Source: an uncultured Flavobacteriaceae bacterium (GTDB lineage Bacteria; Bacteroidota; Bacteroidia; Flavobacteriales; Flavobacteriaceae). Taken from it: a DNA stretch of 64,000 nucleotides. Below, one piece after another: positions 36,026 through 45,296 of this stretch; position 1 is the first letter of the stretch; each line of letters opens with the position of its first letter. A model generated the notes under the pieces. That model saw nothing but the letters and a program-made list of their open reading frames with translations, made no database searches and was not told where the DNA came from. The position numbers and the translations under genes were made by a program. The DNA lies in assembly GCA_947500525.1 (NCBI GenBank), contig CANMSH010000002.1, positions 124,001-188,000 of the forward strand, written 5' to 3'.

Positions 36026-36814
36026 ATGCGTAAATTTTTAGTAGTGTTTTTGGTTTGCATTTTTACTACATCATGCATACCGAAAAAAGATTTAGTTTAT
36101 TTTCAAGGGAAGATGGATCCGAAGAAAGCTATCAATAAAATGACTATTGAGCCTTACAGACTTCAAGTAAATGATATTTTAGACATTCGGATAAAAGCGG
36201 CAGATGAAAAGTTAGTTGCACTTTTTAGTCAGAATCAACAACAAGCTAATGTACCTGGTCAAATCAATGAACAGAGTATTTATTTCAACTCTTATAGTGT
36301 GGATGCTCAAGGTAGTATTAGAATTCCTTATTTGGGATATTTAAATGTACTTGGATATACAGTAAATGAAGTTCAAAAAAAAATAGAAAAAGAATTTGAA
36401 AGCTATTTTAAAAATCCTAATGATATTTTTATCATCGTGAAGTTAGCAGGAATACGATTTACAGTACTCGGCGAGGTAGGACAACCTGGCGGAACTGTCT
36501 TGTTTCAGAATCAAGTTAGCATAGTAGAAGCTCTTGCAAATGCAGGTGATATTGAAATTACTGGAAATAGAAAAAAAGTGACTATTATACGGAGGAGTCT
36601 AGATTCTGTTAAGAAATATAATATAGATTTAACGGATATTTCTGCTGTCAATTCGGAGAATTATTTTATTCAACCGAATGATATAATTTATGTAGAACCC
36701 TTAAAGCAAAAATCTTGGGGTACAGGAACTACAGGGTCACAAACGTTTACAACATTGTTATCTGTTTTCTCATTGGTGACGACTTCAATATTATTAATAA
36801 GAAGTTTTAACTAA
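36026..36814 (+). CDS. wza: Wza-like polysaccharide export lipoprotein
   Basis: A 262-residue outer-membrane polysaccharide export protein. The signal MRKFLVVFLVCIFTTSC ends in a lipobox. It contains the Poly_export domain (YRLQVNDILDIRIKAAD; SVDAQGSIRIPYLGYLNV) followed by a SLBB domain (FTVLGEVGQPGGTV) and a hydrophobic C-terminal helix (FTTLLSVFSLVTTSILLI). It is shorter than E. coli Wza (379 residues, with an extra SLBB domain) but typical for Bacteroidota. It should form the export channel together with the Wzc-like kinase encoded by the next gene, which overlaps its stop codon by one base. Confidence 0.93.
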   Translation: MRKFLVVFLVCIFTTSCIPKKDLVYFQGKMDPKKAINKMTIEPYRLQVNDILDIRIKAADEKLVALFSQNQQQANVPGQINEQSIYFNSYSVDAQGSIRIPYLGYLNVLGYTVNEVQKKIEKEFESYFKNPNDIFIIVKLAGIRFTVLGEVGQPGGTVLFQNQVSIVEALANAGDIEITGNRKKVTIIRRSLDSVKKYNIDLTDISAVNSENYFIQPNDIIYVEPLKQKSWGTGTTGSQTFTTLLSVFSLVTTSILLIRSFN

Positions 36815-39267
36815 TGACGAGGTTTAATAAATTTGATATAGATTTAAACGATATTAAATCTTTTGATATTAGGGAATATATTTTTAAAATTATTTCTTAT
36901 TGGAGATTTTTTGTACTAATGTTGGTTTTAGGTCTTTTGGTGGCCTTTTATGTAAATAAACGGAAGCAGAGGGTATTTAAACTCGCGAGCATTATCACTG
37001 TTAAGGAAGAACAAAACCCGTTATTCACTTCTAGTACGAACATTGCTTTCAATTGGGGCGGTCCAAGTGATAAAGTAGAAACAATTAAAACCATCCTTAA
37101 GTCAAGAACTCATAATGAGAAGGTGGTTGATGAACTTAAATTCTATATTGATTATTTGGAAGAAGGTGCTTTCCGAATGGAAGATTCCTATGGCAAGGTA
37201 CCATTTGAGGTAGTTTTAGACACTGCGGGTTACCAGTTGATGAATATACCAATTAAATTGACTTTTGAAAATGAAAATAGTGTGACTATTTCAACTGATT
37301 TCGAGTCCAACAGTGTAAATTTAATTAGGTATGATACTAAAGATAAAAATGGATATCAATTAAAAAAAACATCTTTTACTAAAAAAATTGATTTAAATAG
37401 TAATCTTGAAGAGCCTTTCATGAATTTTAAGGTTGTAAAAAAGAAATATAATTTTAATTTATCTGGTCAGGTTTATTATATAATTTTCAAAGATTTTAAT
37501 GCAACAGTTAGAAACTATCAGAATATTACTGTTGATGCCCTGAAAACAGGAACTTCATTGCTTGAGTTAAATTTGACTGGTTCAAACAAAACTAAAATTC
37601 AAGATTATTTAAATACAACAGTTCGTATTTTAGATGAAGATCAGAAAGAACAAAAAATTCAGTATGCCAAAAGAACAAAAGCTTATATTGATACTGTTTT
37701 TAACATTGCATCAACAAGCCTTAAGAATATAGAAAAGGATCTTGGCGATTTTAAACAAAAGAACAATGTATATGATATTAGTATTGAAGGGCAAACATTG
37801 TTTGATGGTTTAACAGAATTAGACAAACAAGAACAGCAAACTTCGGATAGATTAGAATATTATGAGGGGTTAGAGAAGTATATTTTAGCTAATCGTGATT
37901 TGAAAAATGATATTCCTGCGCCAGTAAATATTTCAATAGAGGATGCCAACATTACCAAAAATATAGTGGAATTGGTCGAATTGTCGAAACAAAAAAAGAA
38001 TTTAGAACAAACCGTAAAATCAAATTACCCCCCGTTAAAAGCAATTAATGATAATATAGATATTACTCGAAATGTAGTATTAGAAAATTTGTCTAATTTA
38101 AAAGCCGCTACTCGGAACAACCTTTCGAATGTAAAGAAAAGAATTGGTAGTTACAATTCTAGATTAAATACATTACCTAAAAAGGAACAAGGATTGATTA
38201 AGTATCAAAGAAATTACAATTTGACGGCCGCAAACTATGAGTTTCTGAAGCAAAAGCAATATGAAGCTGGTACAGCGATTGCAGCTAATGTTTCAGATGT
38301 GAAAATTTTAGACAAGGCGAAGGATGTGGGTCAAGCACCAATTAGTCCTAATATTTCATTCAATTACTTAATAGCTATTATATTAAGTCTAGGAATTCCT
38401 TTTTTGTATATTGTTATAAAAGAGACACTTTCGAATAAGATTGTTACTGTTGAAGAAATTGAAAGTAAATATGAAATTCCTGTTTTGGGAGTTGTTGGAA
38501 GCGGAAATATAGATAATTATTTAGCTGTTTTCAACCGACCTAAGTCTTCTTTAGCAGAATCTTTCCGAGCCTTAAGATCAAATATTCAATTTTTATTTAA
38601 GAATGCTGGAAAATCTAAAACAGTAGTAATAACTTCTTCGGTAAGTGGTGAGGGTAAAACCCTATGCTCGATTAATATGGCCTCAGTTTTTGCGATGAGC
38701 GATAAAAAAACAATTTTAATCGGTTTAGATCTCAGGAAGCCTAAAATTCACGATGATTTTGATATAAAAAATGATGCTGGTGTGGTGAATTATTTAATAG
38801 GACAAAAGAAATTGGAGGAAGTCATACAAACTACAAAAATTCCAAATTTAGATATTATTACTTCTGGACCTATTCCTCCTAATCCATCGGAGTTATTGCT
38901 AAGTACTCAAACAAGTGATATGATGCAATATTTAAAAAATAATTACGATTATATTATTATCGATACTCCTCCTGTGGGGTTAGTAGCCGATGCTATTGAG
39001 TTATTTAAATATTCTGATTCGGTTATGTATATTATCAGGCAGAATTATACGCAACGTGGTATGCCAAAAATGATTGATGAAAAATACAAGAACGGTGAAG
39101 TGAAAAATATAAGCTATGTGTTAAATGATTTCACGGCAAATGAAGGCTATGGTTATGGCTATGGTTATGGCTATGGTTATGGTGGCTATGCCTATGGAAA
39201 ATATGGCAATGGATATCATCAAAATGAAAAAAAGAAATCTTGGATTAAAAGAATATTTACAAAATAA
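36814..39267 (+). CDS. wzc: Wzc-like tyrosine autokinase, polysaccharide chain length control
   Basis: An 817-residue inner-membrane bacterial tyrosine kinase. A Wzz-type N-terminal region spans about residues 20-530, with membrane helices at about 33-48 (FFVLMLVLGLLVAFYV) and 510-530 and coiled-coil between. The cytoplasmic kinase domain has Walker A SGEGKT (611-616), Walker A' LIGLDLRKP (Asp-639) and Walker B YIIIDTPP (Asp-717). The C-terminal tail has six Gly-Tyr units (778-789) and four more tyrosines, ten in all. Such clusters are autophosphorylated and tune polymer length. The tail is encoded by a perfect 12-bp DNA repeat. Confidence 0.95.
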   Translation: MTRFNKFDIDLNDIKSFDIREYIFKIISYWRFFVLMLVLGLLVAFYVNKRKQRVFKLASIITVKEEQNPLFTSSTNIAFNWGGPSDKVETIKTILKSRTHNEKVVDELKFYIDYLEEGAFRMEDSYGKVPFEVVLDTAGYQLMNIPIKLTFENENSVTISTDFESNSVNLIRYDTKDKNGYQLKKTSFTKKIDLNSNLEEPFMNFKVVKKKYNFNLSGQVYYIIFKDFNATVRNYQNITVDALKTGTSLLELNLTGSNKTKIQDYLNTTVRILDEDQKEQKIQYAKRTKAYIDTVFNIASTSLKNIEKDLGDFKQKNNVYDISIEGQTLFDGLTELDKQEQQTSDRLEYYEGLEKYILANRDLKNDIPAPVNISIEDANITKNIVELVELSKQKKNLEQTVKSNYPPLKAINDNIDITRNVVLENLSNLKAATRNNLSNVKKRIGSYNSRLNTLPKKEQGLIKYQRNYNLTAANYEFLKQKQYEAGTAIAANVSDVKILDKAKDVGQAPISPNISFNYLIAIILSLGIPFLYIVIKETLSNKIVTVEEIESKYEIPVLGVVGSGNIDNYLAVFNRPKSSLAESFRALRSNIQFLFKNAGKSKTVVITSSVSGEGKTLCSINMASVFAMSDKKTILIGLDLRKPKIHDDFDIKNDAGVVNYLIGQKKLEEVIQTTKIPNLDIITSGPIPPNPSELLLSTQTSDMMQYLKNNYDYIIIDTPPVGLVADAIELFKYSDSVMYIIRQNYTQRGMPKMIDEKYKNGEVKNISYVLNDFTANEGYGYGYGYGYGYGGYAYGKYGNGYHQNEKKKSWIKRIFTK
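39145..39180 (+). repeat. Three perfect 12-bp tandem repeats encoding Gly-Tyr units
   Basis: GGCTATGGTTAT occurs three times without change, inside the 3' end of the kinase gene. Each unit adds Gly-Tyr-Gly-Tyr in frame, so slippage would change the number of tyrosines without breaking the reading frame. Confidence 0.97.
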
Positions 39268-39275
39268 AAATTGAA

Positions 39276-40577
39276 ATGAAAAACCCAAAAATTGCCATAA
39301 TTGGACTAGGTTATGTAGGATTACCACTAGCTGTCGAATTTGCTAAAAAATATCAGGTTGTAGGCTTCGATATTAATGAGCAAAGAATTGAAGAATTAAG
39401 AAATGCTAATGATAAAACGTTGGAAACTTCTTCCGATGAATTAAAAAGTGTGAATGTTGATTCGTTGCAAGAAACGGAGACTAAATTTAAAGGCTTATGG
39501 CTTACGAGTGATGTTGATGAAATCAAATTATCTAACTTTTATATCATAACAGTACCTACTCCTGTTGATAAAAATAATCGTCCAGATTTAACACCCTTAT
39601 ATAAGGCGAGCGAAACAGTTGGAAAAGTTTTGAAGAACGGTGACATAGTTGTTTATGAATCAACTGTATTTCCAGGTGCTACGGAAGATGAATGCATACC
39701 TATTTTGGAGAAAGTATCGGGATTAAAGTTCAACGAAGATTTTTATGCAGGATATTCGCCAGAACGAATAAATCCAGGAGATAAGAAACATACTGTTACA
39801 AAGATTTTAAAGGTTACTTCAGGGTCCACTCCAGAAATAGGTAAATACATAGATGATGTCTATAAGTCAATTATCGTCGCAGGAACGCATTTAGCCCCAT
39901 CAATAAAAGTGGCTGAAGCGGCAAAAGTTATTGAGAATTCTCAAAGAGATATAAATATTGCTTTTGTAAATGAGTTATCTAAGATTTTTCGTTTAATGAA
40001 TATAGATACGCAAGAGGTTTTGGAGGCCGCTGGTACAAAGTGGAACTTTTTACCTTTTAGACCGGGTTTGGTCGGAGGACATTGTATAGGGGTTGATCCT
40101 TATTATTTGGCCCAAAAAGCGATGGAATTAGGTTACAATCCTGAGATTATCTTGGCGGGTAGACGTTTGAATGATAGTATGGGGCCATTTGTTTCTCAGG
40201 AAACAGTAAAGATGATGATAAAAAAAGGAATTCCAATTAAAGATGCGAACGTGTTAGTTTTAGGAATAACTTTCAAAGAAGATTGTCCAGATATTAGAAA
40301 CTCAAGGGCCATTGATATTGTTGAAGAATTACATACTTATGGAGTAAACGTTGATGTATACGATCCATGGGCAACGGTTTCAGCTGTAAAGCACGAATAT
40401 GGAATTGATTTAATATCTTCAAAAAATGATATTAAAAAGAAATACGATGGTATAATCATAGCTGTATCTCACCAAGAGTTTAAGGAAATTAATTTGGATG
40501 ATTTTGTTGCTGACACAAATGTTGTTTTCGACGTGAAGGCTACTTTGCCCAAAGACAAATCACATACTAGATTATAA
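39276..40577 (+). CDS. UDP-N-acetylhexosamine 6-dehydrogenase, TviB/WbpO-like
   Basis: A 433-residue nucleotide-sugar dehydrogenase that oxidises C6 of a UDP-HexNAc to a uronic acid in two NAD steps. The NAD site is IIGLGYVGLPLA; the catalytic cysteine is Cys-270 in GGHCIGVDPYYL; KWNFLPFRPG and TFKEDCPDIRNSR are typical of the TviB/WbpO group that acts on UDP-GlcNAc or UDP-GalNAc. Overall resemblance to Vi-antigen TviB is clear from memory of that sequence. It supplies HexNAcA to the polymer made by this locus. It lies 8 bases after the kinase gene. Confidence 0.9.
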   Translation: MKNPKIAIIGLGYVGLPLAVEFAKKYQVVGFDINEQRIEELRNANDKTLETSSDELKSVNVDSLQETETKFKGLWLTSDVDEIKLSNFYIITVPTPVDKNNRPDLTPLYKASETVGKVLKNGDIVVYESTVFPGATEDECIPILEKVSGLKFNEDFYAGYSPERINPGDKKHTVTKILKVTSGSTPEIGKYIDDVYKSIIVAGTHLAPSIKVAEAAKVIENSQRDINIAFVNELSKIFRLMNIDTQEVLEAAGTKWNFLPFRPGLVGGHCIGVDPYYLAQKAMELGYNPEIILAGRRLNDSMGPFVSQETVKMMIKKGIPIKDANVLVLGITFKEDCPDIRNSRAIDIVEELHTYGVNVDVYDPWATVSAVKHEYGIDLISSKNDIKKKYDGIIIAVSHQEFKEINLDDFVADTNVVFDVKATLPKDKSHTRL

Positions 40578-40592
40578 TAACAATAGCAATTA

Positions 40593-41909
40593 ATGAATTT
40601 AACGGTTATAGGTACTGGTTATGTTGGCTTAGTTACAGGAACATGTCTCTCAGACATGGGCAATAATGTTACGTGTGTCGATATAGATGAGCTTAAGGTT
40701 GAGAAAATGAAAAAAGGGATGGTCCCAATTTACGAGCCGAACCTTGAAGAACTTTTCCATAAAAATATAAAGGGCAATAGGCTTAGATTTACAACAAATT
40801 TAGAGGAAGCTATAAAAGACTCTACTGTAATTTTTTTGGCTTTGCCAACGCCTCAAGATCAAGATGGATCGGCAGATTTATCTTATGTGGAATCAGTTGC
40901 ACATGATTTGTCAAAGATTATAAAGAACTATAAGATAATTATAAACAAAAGTACTGTACCCGTAGGAACATCAGATATTGTTAGAGAAATTATTTCAAGT
41001 CAGACTTCTGTGGACTTTGACGTAGTTTCTAATCCTGAATTTTTACGTGAAGGTTTCGCTGTTAAAGATTTCATGGAACCTCAACGAATTATAATTGGTT
41101 CTTCAAGTAAAAGAGCGAAAGAGGTTCTTACTAGGCTATATAAACCATTTATTGATGTTAAGAGACCCATAATTTTTATGGATGAGCGTTCTTCAGAATT
41201 GACTAAGTATGCTGCAAATACTTTTTTAGCAACTAAGATTACATTTATGAATGAGATTGCTAATCTATGTGAAATCATTGGAGCCGACGTTGATAAGGTG
41301 CGAATGGGTATGGGATCAGATAATAGAATAGGTAATCGATTTTTGTATCCAGGTATTGGTTACGGAGGATCTTGTTTTCCGAAAGACGTAAATGCTTTAG
41401 TAAAATCTAGTGATGAATCAAACTATGATTTTAAAATTTTAAAGTCAGTATTAGACATTAATGTAAGACAAAAGAAATCATTAATACCGAAATTATCCGA
41501 ATATTATAAGAACAATTTGGAAAATAAAAAAGTTGCTATTTGGGGCTTGGCATTTAAACCAAATACTGATGATATAAGAGAAGCGCCTGCTATTGATGTT
41601 ATAAATGAATTGTTGTTGCGAAAGGTTTCTATTTCGGTATATGACCCTGAAGCAATGTTAAATATGAAAAGAATTTATGAAGGCAAAATTCAATTTGGCA
41701 GCAATGCTTACGGTATTTTGGAAAATGTAGATTGTTTATTAATATGCACAGAATGGAGTGAATTTGTTTCACCAGATTTTGAAAAAGTAAAGTCTTTAAT
41801 GAAAGAGCCTGTTATTTTCGACGGAAGAAACATTTTTGAACTAGACACGATGAAAAAGAATGGTTTTCATTATGAATCTGTAGGAAGAAAAATTGTTCAT
41901 CGCGATTAA
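40593..41909 (+). CDS. ugd: UDP-glucose 6-dehydrogenase
   Basis: A 438-residue enzyme that converts UDP-glucose to UDP-glucuronate. The N-terminal NAD site is MNLTVIGTGYVGLVTG, the catalytic cysteine is Cys-261 in YGGSCFPKDV, and the C-terminal domain begins at about residue 310 (KKVAIWGLAFKPNTDDIREAP). It is a distinct paralogue of the preceding HexNAc dehydrogenase, whose cysteine motif is GGHC. Together with the next gene it should yield UDP-GlcA and UDP-GalA for the polymer. Spacing to both neighbours is short. Confidence 0.95.
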   Translation: MNLTVIGTGYVGLVTGTCLSDMGNNVTCVDIDELKVEKMKKGMVPIYEPNLEELFHKNIKGNRLRFTTNLEEAIKDSTVIFLALPTPQDQDGSADLSYVESVAHDLSKIIKNYKIIINKSTVPVGTSDIVREIISSQTSVDFDVVSNPEFLREGFAVKDFMEPQRIIIGSSSKRAKEVLTRLYKPFIDVKRPIIFMDERSSELTKYAANTFLATKITFMNEIANLCEIIGADVDKVRMGMGSDNRIGNRFLYPGIGYGGSCFPKDVNALVKSSDESNYDFKILKSVLDINVRQKKSLIPKLSEYYKNNLENKKVAIWGLAFKPNTDDIREAPAIDVINELLLRKVSISVYDPEAMLNMKRIYEGKIQFGSNAYGILENVDCLLICTEWSEFVSPDFEKVKSLMKEPVIFDGRNIFELDTMKKNGFHYESVGRKIVHRD

Positions 41910-41925
41910 TTTATTATTAAAAAAA

Positions 41926-42966
41926 ATGGAAAAAGTATTAGTTACAGGAGCGGCAGGTTTTATAGGCCATCATCTTTGCAAATTATTGGTTAAAAATAAT
42001 TACAAGGTGGTAGGGATTGACAATATCAACGATTATTATGATCAGCGATTAAAACTCGCTCGATTAGAAGATATGTCTATTGATACCTCGAGACTCGAAT
42101 ATAACAGTTCGATAGAGGGAACTATTACTTTTTTAAAGCTAGATTTGCAAGATAGAGAACAAATTTTTGAATTATTCAAAAAGGAAAAATTCGACTATGT
42201 AGTGAACTTGGCGGCGCAAGCAGGTGTTAGATATTCCCTAGAAAATCCGCAATCATACATAGATAACAATATTACGGGCTTTTTATCAATTTTAGAAGCT
42301 TGTAGGAACTTTCCAATCAAACATTTAGTATACGCTTCTTCTAGTTCTGTTTATGGATTGAGTGAAGAAATTCCATTTTCGACGAGTAGTCATACTGATC
42401 ATCCTTTAGCGATGTATGCAGCGAGCAAAAAAGCAAATGAAATGATGGCACATTCATATTCTCATTTGTTTAAGATCCCTAGTACTGGCTTGCGATTTTT
42501 TACGGTATATGGTCCTTGGGGAAGGCCTGATATGGCTTTACATATTTTTACAAAGGCTATTGTAGAGGATAAAGAATTTGAAGTTTTTAATCATGGTAAT
42601 ATGAGTAGAGATTTTACATATGTTGATGATATTGTTGAAAGTATAAAGAGACTAGTTCCATTGGCACCAAAAGAGAATAACCCTAATTTTGATGCTAGCA
42701 AACCTAATCCATCAATGAGTTCTGCTCCATATCAATTGTTTAATATTGGAAATAATAGCCCAGTGGCTCTAATGGATTACGTTAATGCGGTGGAAAAGGC
42801 GCTTGGAAAAAAAGGTAAAATCGTATATAAACCTATACAACCAGGTGATGTGCCCAAAACATATGCAGATGTGCAAAGTTTGTTTGAATATATTGATTTT
42901 AAACCCTCTACTAAGGTAGAAGATGGAATCCAGGCTTTCGTAGATAAGTATTTGGAATTAAATTAA
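41926..42966 (+). CDS. UDP-glucuronate 4-epimerase
   Basis: A 346-residue extended short-chain dehydrogenase. The NAD site is TGAAGFIGHHL, the catalytic Ser and YxxxK are in YASSSSVYG and YAASKKANE, and the segment FTVYGPWGRPDMALHIF is characteristic of the CapI/LpsL group that converts UDP-GlcA to UDP-GalA. An in-frame start at 41,893 would overlap ugd; the ATG at 41,926 gives the canonical N-terminus. The gene follows ugd by 16 bases, so substrate and enzyme are made together. Confidence 0.91.
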   Translation: MEKVLVTGAAGFIGHHLCKLLVKNNYKVVGIDNINDYYDQRLKLARLEDMSIDTSRLEYNSSIEGTITFLKLDLQDREQIFELFKKEKFDYVVNLAAQAGVRYSLENPQSYIDNNITGFLSILEACRNFPIKHLVYASSSSVYGLSEEIPFSTSSHTDHPLAMYAASKKANEMMAHSYSHLFKIPSTGLRFFTVYGPWGRPDMALHIFTKAIVEDKEFEVFNHGNMSRDFTYVDDIVESIKRLVPLAPKENNPNFDASKPNPSMSSAPYQLFNIGNNSPVALMDYVNAVEKALGKKGKIVYKPIQPGDVPKTYADVQSLFEYIDFKPSTKVEDGIQAFVDKYLELN

Positions 42967-43031
42967 TTATTTATATAATTTAGCTTGCCTTTTTAGGTTC
43001 AAGATCGAACGTACTCTTTGAATCAGATCGC

Positions 43032-43062
43032 TTTGAATCAAATAGAGCATTGGTTAGGTTTG
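43032..43062 (+). promoter_or_regulatory. Internal promoter before the nonulosonate cassette, with direct repeat
   Basis: TTTG at 43,032-43,035 and TAGGTTTG at 43,055-43,062 are 19 bases apart, a good -33/-7 match within the 162-base gap after the epimerase gene. A 10-bp direct repeat (CTTTGAATCA at 43,016 and 43,031) overlaps the -33 region and might bind a regulator. Nothing else is seen in this gap. Confidence 0.48.
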
Positions 43063-43128
43063 AAATACTGATGATTTAGGGGGGATGGAATAAATGAACA
43101 GTGGATTTATAAATAATTTAAACATGGG

Positions 43129-44145
43129 ATGAGAGGAAAAAATAATGGAGTATTTATTATTGCAGAAATAGCGCAGGCACACGATGGGAGTTTGGGCTTA
43201 TTGCACTCGTATATCGACGCAGCCGCAAGTGCTGGTGTTGATGCTATAAAATTTCAAACTCATATAGCGGAAGCCGAAAGTAGTGAGCATGAGCCTTTTA
43301 GGGTAAATTTTTCGTATGAAGACACCACGCGTTTTGATTATTGGAAACGCATGGAGTTCTCATTGACTGAATGGAAAGATATAAAAGCACATTGTGATGA
43401 GGTTGGTTTAGAGTTTATGAGTTCCCCATTTAGCAACGCTGCAATTGATCTTCTAGAAGAAGTGGGTATACATAGGTATAAGGTAGGTTCTGGAGAAGTA
43501 AATAATTTTTTATTACTTGAGAAAATTGCAAATACCAAAAAGCATGTGATTATTTCTTCTGGAATGAGTTCATATGCAGAACTTGATAAAACGGTAGAAT
43601 TTTTAAAAGCAAGACATGTCGACTTTTCAATTTTACAATGTACTACGTCATATCCTACACAACCAGAACAATTTGGGCTGAATGTGATTGGAGAGTTAAA
43701 GAGCAGATACAAAGTTCCTGTAGGATTTTCTGATCATTCTTCTAAAATAGAGACATGTATCGCTGCCGCTGCCTTGGGCGCAGAAATATTAGAATTTCAT
43801 ATTGTATTTGATAAAACAATGTTTGGCCCAGATGCGAAATCTTCGTTAACAATTGACGAAACAAGTACGCTGGTCAATTCAATTAGAAATATTGAGAAAG
43901 CTTTTCAACATCCGATCGATAAAAACGATAATTCAAAATTTCTTGGCTTGAAACAAATATTTGAAAAGTCTTTGGCTATAAATAAGGATTTAGATGAAGG
44001 ACATGAAATTACATTTCTCGATCTAGAAGCAAAAAAGCCAAAAGGATTCGGCATACGTGCTGATAATTATGAGAAAGTAATTGGTAGAAGGATAAATAAA
44101 GGAATGAAAAAGTGGGATTTTTTAAACGACGATGATTTAATATGA
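43129..44145 (+). CDS. neuB: N-acetylneuraminate synthase family protein
   Basis: A 338-residue NeuB-type enzyme that condenses a six-carbon N-acyl sugar with phosphoenolpyruvate to a nine-carbon nonulosonic acid. It has a TIM barrel (GVFIIAEIAQAHDGSLG; AIKFQTH; MSSPFSNAAIDLLEEVGIHRYKVGSGE; SSGMS; GFSDHS) and a C-terminal antifreeze-like SAF domain from about residue 280. NeuB, LegI and PseI share this layout, so the exact sugar is open. It begins a cassette with neuC and neuA, overlapping neuC by 4 bases (ATGA). Confidence 0.93.
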   Translation: MRGKNNGVFIIAEIAQAHDGSLGLLHSYIDAAASAGVDAIKFQTHIAEAESSEHEPFRVNFSYEDTTRFDYWKRMEFSLTEWKDIKAHCDEVGLEFMSSPFSNAAIDLLEEVGIHRYKVGSGEVNNFLLLEKIANTKKHVIISSGMSSYAELDKTVEFLKARHVDFSILQCTTSYPTQPEQFGLNVIGELKSRYKVPVGFSDHSSKIETCIAAAALGAEILEFHIVFDKTMFGPDAKSSLTIDETSTLVNSIRNIEKAFQHPIDKNDNSKFLGLKQIFEKSLAINKDLDEGHEITFLDLEAKKPKGFGIRADNYEKVIGRRINKGMKKWDFLNDDDLI

Positions 44146-45296
44146 ATAAAAGAAAAATATGTGTAGTAGTTACTGCTAGACCTTCGTATAGTAGAGTTAA
44201 AACGGCCCTTTCGGCGATTAAAAATCACCCTAAATTGGAATTACAATTAGTAGTTGCTGGTTCGGCTTTATTAGGAAGATATGGTAACGCTGTAGATTTT
44301 ATTGAGAAAGATTTCACGATAGATGAAAAAGTGTTTATGGTTCTTGAAGGTGAAAATAAAACGGCTATGGCCAAAACCACTGGCTTAGGAGTGATGGAAC
44401 TCGCTAATGTTTTTTATAATCTCAATCCTGATGCGGTCATTACAATTGCAGATAGATTTGAAACTATTGCAACAAGTATAGCCGCGTCCTATCAAAATAT
44501 TCCTCTAATTCATATACAAGGAGGAGAAGTTACGGGTAACATAGATGAGAAGGTAAGACATGCGAATACAAAGTTAGCCGATGTTCATTTGGTAGCCTCT
44601 GAAGACGCAAAGCAAAGAGTATTAAAAATGGGAGAATATCCTGAGTTCGTAATCAATACAGGTTGTCCGTCAATCGACCTAGCGGACGAGGTATTACAAA
44701 ATCCAGATTTAGATTTCGACCCAATCGAAAAGTATGGAGGAGTGGGAGCCTCATTAAATTGGAAAGATGGTTACATTGTGGTGATGCAACATCCTGTGAC
44801 AACAGAGTACGAAATGGCTAAGAATGATGTTCTTAAGACGTTAGAAGCCGTTAAGAAGTTTAATGTTCCGACATTTTGGTTTTGGCCAAATGTAGATGCT
44901 GGGGCAGATGGAACCTCGAGTGGTATTCGTTCTTTTAGAGAAAAGTATGATTTGGAGAATATTCATTTTTTTAAGAACATGGAGTCCAAAGACTTTTTAA
45001 GATTATTAATCAATAGTGGATGTTTAATAGGAAATTCTAGTGTTGGTATTCGTGAATGTTCTTATTTAGGTATTCCTGTTGTTAATATTGGAACTAGACA
45101 GAATAGAAGACAGCGTGGTAAAAATGTAAAAGATGTAACTTACAATACGGAAGAAATAGAACAAGCTATTAAAACACAATTCAATAATAAAAATAGGATA
45201 TCTGAGCGTATTTATGGTGACGGAAATGCTGGACATAAGATTGCAGAAATATTGGCCACAATTGAGTTGAATTTTCATAAAACTATAACGTATTAA
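44142..45296 (+). CDS. neuC: UDP-N-acetylglucosamine 2-epimerase, hydrolysing
   Basis: A 384-residue GT-B-fold enzyme that releases UDP and produces an N-acyl-mannosamine-type sugar for NeuB. It starts MNKRKICVVVTARPSYSRVK and shows ITIADRFETIATSIAASYQNIPLIHIQGGEVTGNIDEKVRHANTKLAD-type family blocks (here given in part) and the nucleotide-binding GNSSVGIRECSYLGIPVVNIGTRQ near the C-terminus. It may act on UDP-GlcNAc (NeuC) or on a bacillosamine derivative (LegG). It is distinct from the non-hydrolysing WecB-type gene at 52,713. The ATG overlaps the stops of its neighbours. Confidence 0.92.
   Translation: MNKRKICVVVTARPSYSRVKTALSAIKNHPKLELQLVVAGSALLGRYGNAVDFIEKDFTIDEKVFMVLEGENKTAMAKTTGLGVMELANVFYNLNPDAVITIADRFETIATSIAASYQNIPLIHIQGGEVTGNIDEKVRHANTKLADVHLVASEDAKQRVLKMGEYPEFVINTGCPSIDLADEVLQNPDLDFDPIEKYGGVGASLNWKDGYIVVMQHPVTTEYEMAKNDVLKTLEAVKKFNVPTFWFWPNVDAGADGTSSGIRSFREKYDLENIHFFKNMESKDFLRLLINSGCLIGNSSVGIRECSYLGIPVVNIGTRQNRRQRGKNVKDVTYNTEEIEQAIKTQFNNKNRISERIYGDGNAGHKIAEILATIELNFHKTITY

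Noticed and set aside
39145-39180. Short repeat array as a CRISPR or intergenic repeat
   Set aside because: The repeats are 12 bp, directly adjacent without spacers, and in frame within the kinase coding sequence.
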